DNA of 64,000 bases from Hydrogenophaga sp. Root209 (GTDB lineage: Bacteria; Pseudomonadota; Gammaproteobacteria; Burkholderiales; Burkholderiaceae_C): assembly GCF_001428625.1 (NCBI RefSeq), contig NZ_LMIE01000005.1:55001-119000 (forward strand), read 5' to 3'. The notes beneath the pieces were generated by a model. That model had not been told where the DNA came from. It saw nothing but the letters and a program-made list of their open reading frames with translations, and searched no databases. The position numbers were made by a program, and so were the translations under genes. Each line of letters starts with the position of its first letter. Positions within the stretch are counted from its first letter, which is position 1. Below, piece after piece: positions 59,801-64,000 of the stretch.

Positions 59801-62800
59801 CACCGGCCTGCACTTCGACGACATCGCCAAGCTCATGCGCTCGCTGCGCAAGCTGCTCGACGCCGGCCACTCGCTGGTGGTGATCGAACACAACCTGGAC
59901 GTGATCCGCTCGGCCGACTGGCTGATCGACCTCGGCCCCGAGGGTGGCGACGCCGGGGGTCTGGTGGTGGCCGAGGGCGCGCCCGAGCAGGTGCGTGAAC
60001 ACGCCAGCAGCCACACCGCCAAGGCGCTGCGCGAGTACGCGCTGTCCATGGGCGAGGTGCACGCGGTGCGCGAAGGCCGCGTGTCCGACTACCTGGGCCA
60101 GTCCAGCGGTCTGGCCGCCGCCGCCCGCCGCAGCGACCAGCACGGCCACGCCATCCGCATCGTCAACGCCAAGGAACACAACCTCAAGAACCTGAGCGTG
60201 AACATCCCGCGCGGGCAGTTCAACGTGATTTCGGGTGTGAGCGGCTCGGGCAAGTCCACGCTGGCCTTCGACATCCTGTTCAACGAAGGCCAGCGGCGCT
60301 ACCTGGAGAGCCTGAACGCCTACGCGCGCAGCATCGTGCAACCGGCGGGCCGGCCCGAGGTGGACGCGGTCTACGGCATCCCGCCCACCGTGGCGATCGA
60401 GCAGCGCCTCTCGCGTGGCGGGCGCAAGAGCACGGTGGGCACCACCACCGAGGTCTGGCATTTCCTGCGCCTGCTCTATGTGAAGCTGGGCACACAGCAC
60501 TGCGTGCACGACGGCGCGGCCGTGATGCCGCAGAGCGCCGACAGCATCGCCGCGGCCATCCTCAAGCGCTACGCCGGCCAACACATCGGCCTGCTCGCAC
60601 CACTCGTGGTCAACCGCAAGGGCGTCTACACCGAGCTGGCGGACTGGGCGCGCCCGCGCGGTTACACGCATCTGCGGGTGGATGGCGAGTTTTTGCCCAC
60701 CAGCGGCTTCCCGCGCATCGACCGTTTCAAGGAACACACCATCGAGCTGCCGGTGGCCGACTTCGTGGTGAGCGCCGACCAGGAGGCTCAGCTGCGCAGC
60801 CAGCTCGCCAAGGCGCTGGAGATCGGCAAGGGCGTGGTGCACGTGTTGCACCCGCTCGATGGTCTGGCGCGGGCGCTGGCCGACGGCACATCGACGCGTG
60901 ACCTCGGCCGGCTGGAGGTCTTTTCCACCACGCGCGCCTGCCCGGTCTGCGCCACCAGTTACCCCGAACTCGACCCGCGCCTGTTCTCGTACAACAGCAA
61001 ACACGGCTGGTGCCCCGACTGCGTGGGCACGGGCCTCAAACTCTCGCGCGACCAGCGCACTGTGCTGGACGATTCGGTGCGCGACGACAAGGAGCGCGGG
61101 CGTGAACAGAGCTTCGCCGAGCCCGAGGTGGAAGACCTGGTCGACGAGGTCTGCCCGTGCTGCGAAGGCACGCGCCTGAACGCTCAGGCCCGCGCGGTGA
61201 AGTTCAGCGCTGTGGGCATCACCGATGTGGCGCGGCTGTCCGTTCGTGAGGTTCGACTCTGGGTGCAGGGCCTGATGAAAGACGCCGTGATGTCCACGCG
61301 CGAGACCGGCATCGCGCGCGACCTGCTGCCCGAGATCGAAAGCCGCCTCGCCTTCCTGGAAGAGGTGGGGCTGAACTACCTCACGCTGGACCGCGGCGCG
61401 CCCACGCTCAGCGGCGGTGAGGCGCAGCGCATCCGCCTGGCCGCGCAGCTCGGCAGCAACCTGCAAGGCGTTTGTTACGTGCTCGACGAACCCACTATCG
61501 GCCTGCACGCGCGCGACAACGCCATCTTGCTCAACGCGCTGCACAAGCTCGGCAACATGGGCAACACGCTGGTGGTGGTGGAGCACGACGAAGACACCAT
61601 CCGCCGCGCCGATCACATCATCGACATCGGCCCCAGCGCGGGCAAGCGCGGTGGGCGTGTGGTGGCCCAGGGCACGGTGGACGACCTGTCGGCGAACCCC
61701 GAGTCGGTGACCGGGCGCTATCTGCTGCATGCGATGAAGCACCCGCTGCAGCCGAGGCGCGAAGTCTTGCCCCCTCTCCCGCCTGCGGGAGAGGGCAGGG
61801 GTGAGGGCTCCCCATGGCTCCACGTCCACCGCGCGCAACTCCACAACCTCAACCAGCTCGACGCCGCAGTCCCGCTGCAACGCCTGGTGGTCATCACTGG
61901 TGTCTCGGGCTCGGGCAAGTCCACGCTTGCTCGCGACGTGCTGCTGACCAACGTGGCCGCCGCCGTCTCCCAGCGCAGCACGAGAGCTGGCCGCGACGCG
62001 ATGGACAAAGGCGAATACCCCGCGTGGTCCGGCTGTGCCGGCGTGAGCGGTTTCGAGACCGTGGACCGCGTGCTCGAAGTCGACCAGACACCGATCGGCA
62101 AGACGCCGCGCAGCTGCCCCGCCACCTACATCGGGTTCTGGGACACGGTGCGCAAGCTGTTCGCCGACACGCTCGAAGCCAAGGCGCGCGGTTATGGCCC
62201 GGGCCGTTTCAGCTTCAACACCGGCGAAGGCCGCTGCCCGGGCTGCGAAGGCCAGGGCATGCGCACCATCGAGATGAGCTTCCTGCCCGACGTGAAGGTG
62301 CCCTGCGAGGTCTGCCACGGCGCGCGTTTCAACCCCGAGACTCTGGCCGTGACCTGGAAGGGCAAGAGCATCGGCGACGTGCTGCAGATGGAAGTGGACG
62401 AAGCGGTCGATTTCTTCGCCGCCATGCCCAGCATCGGTCACCCGCTGCAGTTGCTGAAAGATGTGGGGCTGGGCTACCTCACGCTGGGCCAGCCCAGCCC
62501 CACGCTCAGTGGCGGCGAGGCGCAGCGCATCAAGCTGGTGACCGAACTCAGCAAGGTGCGTGACGACATCACGCGCCGAGGTCAGAAGCCGCCGCACACG
62601 CTCTATGTGCTCGACGAGCCCACGGTGGGCCTGCACATGGCCGACGTGGAGAAGTTGATCCGCGTGCTGCACCGCCTGGTGGACGGTGGCCACAGCGTGG
62701 TGGTGATCGAACACGACCTGGACGTGATGGCCGAAGCCGACTGGATCATCGACCTGGGCCCCGAAGGCGGTGGCGGTGGTGGCCTCATCGTGGCCGCCGC

Positions 62801-62873
62801 GCCACCCGACGAGGTGGTGCGGCTGGACACGCACACCGGGCGCGTGCTGGGACCGGTTCTGGCGCGGGCCTGA
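56805..62873 (+). CDS. UvrA-family protein, tandem double-length
   Basis: A 2022-residue protein made of two UvrA units. Four Walker A motifs lie near residues 62, 736, 1143 and 1699 (all G-S-G-S-G-K-S/T types), with four LSGGE signatures and four Walker B motifs (VLDEPSIGLH, LFDEPTTGLH, VLDEPTIGLH, VLDEPTVGLH). Zinc modules are present in both halves (for example CPTCGGSGFE and CPGCEGQGMR). A standard UvrA is about 950 residues; double forms are known to me in Burkholderiales, but their role beside normal UvrA is unclear. Three palindromic repeats are inserted in frame near residues 522-549, 885-908 and 1656-1667. Confidence 0.93.
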   Translation: MSDAFLPAESPAVVISTSSDAQEPDRPTEGGTGLIRIRGARQHNLKNIDLDIRTGELTVVTGPSGSGKSSLVFDTLFAEGQRRYVETFSAYARQFLDRMDKPAVDRVEGVPPAIAIDQTNPVRSSRSTVGTMTELNDHLKLLFARGAELFDRDTSALVRHDSPESIYLELTQRAQERGDPRLVVTFPVELPASTTPEEIEQWLSASGYTRVQAERVVQRAAPAVDDKAKTKGKAKAAPMEAIKVLDVVADRFRIGTTEPARVMEAIEVGLKRGGGKLMVYALKSESDPQSGAAVEPEIWRFSTGLHCPESDIRYSEPTPSMFSFNSAVGACEACRGFGRVIGVDYGLVIPNDKLTLRAGAIKVFQTPAWKEAQDDMMRHAEAAGIPRDTPWAKLTDEQKHWVRAGSPQWNGKWNQHWYGVDRFFEYLESKAYKMHIRVLLSKYRSYTECPSCGGARLKTDSLLWRLGSKAQADAVLPATKRYLPHGVKWSRAQVEALPGLCLHDLMLLPLDRLRVFFASLEPSPQPSPASGRGGSSLPLPLAGEGWGEGQRQALKLLLDEINTRIRYLCEVGIGYLTLDRQSRTLSGGEVQRINLTTALGTSLVNTLFVLDEPSIGLHPRDMARINDAMLRLRDAGNTLVVVEHDPAVMLAADRLIDMGPGPGERGGQIVFDGTPEQIRSADTLTGAYLGARKTIGMGFKRAVTDSTPRLILEGAREHNLKDVSVEFPLQRLVVVTGVSGSGKSSLIQDVLAPALLRHFGKSTDTPGAHDRLLGADLLSEVVFVDQSPIGKTARSNPVSYVGAWDAIRALFADAPLSRQRSYTPAKFSFNSGDGRCPTCGGSGFEHVEMQFLSDVYLRCPDCDGKRYRPEILEVKIERLWPAHLPVRPELVEGLTQVLAGASTGSARTVVLNVADVLDLTVSEAAALFANDREVIRVLQPIVDVGLEYVKLGQPVPTLSGGEAQRLKLAGFLAEASKSASTSRQALSRKGTLFLFDEPTTGLHFDDIAKLMRSLRKLLDAGHSLVVIEHNLDVIRSADWLIDLGPEGGDAGGLVVAEGAPEQVREHASSHTAKALREYALSMGEVHAVREGRVSDYLGQSSGLAAAARRSDQHGHAIRIVNAKEHNLKNLSVNIPRGQFNVISGVSGSGKSTLAFDILFNEGQRRYLESLNAYARSIVQPAGRPEVDAVYGIPPTVAIEQRLSRGGRKSTVGTTTEVWHFLRLLYVKLGTQHCVHDGAAVMPQSADSIAAAILKRYAGQHIGLLAPLVVNRKGVYTELADWARPRGYTHLRVDGEFLPTSGFPRIDRFKEHTIELPVADFVVSADQEAQLRSQLAKALEIGKGVVHVLHPLDGLARALADGTSTRDLGRLEVFSTTRACPVCATSYPELDPRLFSYNSKHGWCPDCVGTGLKLSRDQRTVLDDSVRDDKERGREQSFAEPEVEDLVDEVCPCCEGTRLNAQARAVKFSAVGITDVARLSVREVRLWVQGLMKDAVMSTRETGIARDLLPEIESRLAFLEEVGLNYLTLDRGAPTLSGGEAQRIRLAAQLGSNLQGVCYVLDEPTIGLHARDNAILLNALHKLGNMGNTLVVVEHDEDTIRRADHIIDIGPSAGKRGGRVVAQGTVDDLSANPESVTGRYLLHAMKHPLQPRREVLPPLPPAGEGRGEGSPWLHVHRAQLHNLNQLDAAVPLQRLVVITGVSGSGKSTLARDVLLTNVAAAVSQRSTRAGRDAMDKGEYPAWSGCAGVSGFETVDRVLEVDQTPIGKTPRSCPATYIGFWDTVRKLFADTLEAKARGYGPGRFSFNTGEGRCPGCEGQGMRTIEMSFLPDVKVPCEVCHGARFNPETLAVTWKGKSIGDVLQMEVDEAVDFFAAMPSIGHPLQLLKDVGLGYLTLGQPSPTLSGGEAQRIKLVTELSKVRDDITRRGQKPPHTLYVLDEPTVGLHMADVEKLIRVLHRLVDGGHSVVVIEHDLDVMAEADWIIDLGPEGGGGGGLIVAAAPPDEVVRLDTHTGRVLGPVLARA
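58368..58450. repeat. perfect 36-bp inverted repeat in uvrA
   Basis: Arms 58368-58403 and 58415-58450 are perfectly complementary over 36 bp around an 11-bp spacer. Each arm also holds its own small palindrome (CTCTCCCGC/GCGGGAGAG). It is read as a Pro/Gly-rich loop in the first ATPase half. Confidence 0.92.
59458..59529. repeat. interspersed repeat pair in uvrA, same family as glyS copy
   Basis: The direct arm 59458-59483 and the inverted arm 59504-59529 match the glyS/formate dehydrogenase repeat (CTGAGCTTGTCGAAGGG; CTTCGACAGGCTCAG). The direct arm is read in the same phase as the other two copies. Confidence 0.88.
61772..61807. repeat. single arm of the 36-bp repeat in uvrA
   Basis: 33 of 36 positions match the right arm at 58415-58450. 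It keeps the inner palindrome CTCTCCCGC/GCGGGAGAG but has no inverted partner. It is read in the same phase as the right arm of the earlier copy (PAGEGRGEG versus LAGEGWGEG). Confidence 0.85.
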
Positions 62874-63196
62874 TGCCACGCGATCAGGTCATCCACATCC
62901 ACCCGGCCGCGCCGGCCCAGCCCGCGCTGGGTACACCGTGCAACGGCTGTGGCGTCTGCTGTCTGGCAGAGCCGTGCCCACTCGGGCAGGTGCTCTCACG
63001 CAAGCGCCATGGCGCCTGCGATGCCTTGCGTTGGGTTGAGGTGCAAGCGGTCTACCGCTGCGGCGCCATCACCGATGCCGCCGGTGTGTTGGGCCCGCGA
63101 TGGCGCTGGGCGGCCCCGGTGCTGCGAAGGCTGGCAGGTCGCTGGATCGCAGCCGGCGTGGGGTGCGACGCCCACCTGAAGAGCGAACGGGGTTGA
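62873..63196 (+). CDS. small Cys-rich protein, YkgJ-like
   Basis: A 107-residue protein. The motif CNGCGVCCLAEPCPLG near residue 22 and further cysteines in YRCG and GCDAH suggest a metal or Fe-S site. Function unknown. Its ATG overlaps the uvrA stop by one base (TGATG), so it is coupled to the UvrA-like gene. Confidence 0.75.
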   Translation: MPRDQVIHIHPAAPAQPALGTPCNGCGVCCLAEPCPLGQVLSRKRHGACDALRWVEVQAVYRCGAITDAAGVLGPRWRWAAPVLRRLAGRWIAAGVGCDAHLKSERG

Positions 63197-63580
63197 TCAG
63201 CGCACGAACAGCACGATCACGCCGGCGACCAGCGCGGCGATGACGAAGATGAACACGCGGGTGCGCACGCGCAGCAGCTCCACGGCCGCCACCAGGCGCG
63301 CGTTCTGCTCGGCCAGTTCGGCCAGGGTCTGCGCCATCTGGGTCTGTGTTTGAGCCTGCTGGTCGATCAGTTGCCGCGCTTCGATCAGGCGGCTGCGCAA
63401 CTCACCCAGGCTGGGCGGCGCGTCCGACACCAGGTCCATGGGCGTGGTGGAGGCCGGGGGGCTCTCGGGCGATTTCTGTCGCTCCATCAGCTTGCGAGCG
63501 GCGTTGAGCACCTTGGGCGCATGTTCGATCACGTCGCCCCAGGGAATCACTTTGAGGGCGAGCAGCCAGGGAATGGCCAT
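63197..63580 (-). CDS. small coiled-coil membrane protein
   Basis: A 127-residue protein. The middle (about residues 55-100) is a Gln/Glu-rich helix likely to form a coiled coil (RSRLIEARQLIDQQAQTQTQ), followed by one C-terminal transmembrane helix (FIFVIAALVAGVIVLF). The topology would be tail-anchored. Function unknown. The ATG at 63580 follows AAGGACTCCCCCG. It ends one base from the stop of the convergent gene. Confidence 0.7.
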   Translation of the reverse strand: MAIPWLLALKVIPWGDVIEHAPKVLNAARKLMERQKSPESPPASTTPMDLVSDAPPSLGELRSRLIEARQLIDQQAQTQTQMAQTLAELAEQNARLVAAVELLRVRTRVFIFVIAALVAGVIVLFVR

Positions 63581-63638
63581 CGGGGGAGTCCTTTCGCTTG
63601 TCGGGGAGAGCCGGAGGGGTCTGCCCCGTGGGAGCAGC

Positions 63639-64000
63639 TTAACCCTGCGGGGTTCCCGCAGATGGGGACGGCGCCGCGCGTCTCAACAGCCACCAGCCCA
63701 GCCCGGCCACCGACAGCAGCAGCACCGGAAACCCCACCGTGGGCGCCCACTGCAGCGCCGCGGCGCCCAGCGCCGGCGCCAGCACGCCGCCCAGCGTGTA
63801 CGAGAGCACCAGCACAGCGGTGCTGTTGACCAGGGTGATGCCGTCCTCGCGCGAGCCGATGTCGATCATGGCCAGGGTGTAGAGGCTGCCGCCAGCGCCG
63901 CCCCACAGAAAGGCCACCGGCGCGGCCAGCCAGGGTGTGCCGGCCACGAAGGGAATCACCAGCGTGGCCAGCAGCGTGATGAGCGCGCACACCCGCATGA
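63639..64000 (-). CDS. MFS transporter, C-terminal part (cut by window edge)
   Basis: At least 119 residues, open at the window end. Several hydrophobic helices with GGAGGSLYTLAMIDIGSR and VLSYTLGGVLAPALGAAAL resemble the last transmembrane segments of YcaD/UMF-like MFS permeases. The true start lies beyond 64000. Substrate unknown. Confidence 0.7.
   Translation of the reverse strand, partial: MRVCALITLLATLVIPFVAGTPWLAAPVAFLWGGAGGSLYTLAMIDIGSREDGITLVNSTAVLVLSYTLGGVLAPALGAAALQWAPTVGFPVLLLSVAGLGWWLLRRAAPSPSAGTPQG

Noticed and set aside
59517-62879. A 1120-codon open frame antisense to the UvrA-like gene
   Set aside because: The sense strand has four intact ATPase sites; in GC-rich DNA, long antisense frames arise from codon bias. 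His/Ala/Val/Gln-rich composition is typical of such shadows.

Overview
The window looks like the chromosome of a GC-rich betaproteobacterium of the order Burkholderiales, most likely family Comamonadaceae. The evidence is gene content and order: corC-lnt-glyQ-glyS-gmhB-plsC, a LiuR-type leucine regulon that includes aceK, a double-length UvrA, and interspersed repeats that I associate with this family. A Hydrogenophaga-like genus is a guess. No phage, transposase, CRISPR array or tRNA was seen.

Layout. 1-2.9 kb: the 3' end of an rRNA operon (23S lacking about its first 300 nt, then 5S and a terminator). 2.9-9.2 kb: a metallo-beta-lactamase-fold hydrolase, a conserved hypothetical protein, a lipase-like hydrolase, the aromatic amino-acid pair hppD-phhA with a divergent Lrp-type regulator, and a GNAT enzyme. 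9.2-19.1 kb: a housekeeping block of corC, lnt, glyQ, glyS, gmhB, plsC and a YgjP-like metalloprotease, with an unrecognised 486-residue protein between lnt and glyQ. 19.1-28.1 kb: first part of the leucine/isovalerate regulon (liuR, thioesterase, liuA, carbonic anhydrase, aceK, thiolase, SDR, acyl-CoA dehydrogenase), with two near-identical palindromic operators. 28.1-32.8 kb: a 313-bp gene-free stretch with two large hairpins, then trkA and two tandem trkH genes. 32.9-36.2 kb: glutathione transferase, rhodanese, YchJ-like, HAD phosphatase and AraC-type regulator. 36.3-45.7 kb: second part of leucine catabolism (liuB, dinB-like, acyl-CoA dehydrogenase, liuC, DUF4126, liuD, ghrA-like, liuE, LysE exporter). 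45.7-49.2 kb: an unrecognised 629-residue protein, a YbaK-like deacylase, DUF1289 and a DsbA-fold isomerase. 49.2-55.0 kb: a two-gene NAD-linked formate dehydrogenase with a divergent regulator. 55.1-64.0 kb: a universal stress protein, an orphan periplasmic binding protein, a 2022-residue tandem UvrA, a small Cys-rich protein, a small membrane protein and a truncated MFS transporter.

How the genes work together. The two liu blocks cover isovaleryl-CoA to acetyl-CoA plus acetoacetate: LiuA, the biotin carboxylase LiuB/LiuD, the hydratase LiuC and the lyase LiuE. Carbonic anhydrase could supply bicarbonate for LiuBD. AceK could divert isocitrate into the glyoxylate shunt when leucine carbon arrives as acetyl-CoA. 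HppD and PhhA carry phenylalanine and tyrosine to homogentisate. The formate dehydrogenase yields NADH.

Most unusual points: (1) two families of palindromic repeats inserted in frame in coding genes (glyS, the formate dehydrogenase alpha gene, and three times in uvrA); (2) a duplicated, out-of-frame start of liuD plus a perfect 19-bp inverted repeat that encloses the working start codon; (3) two hairpin elements at 28.1-28.4 kb that share a core but have unrelated, self-complementary arms.
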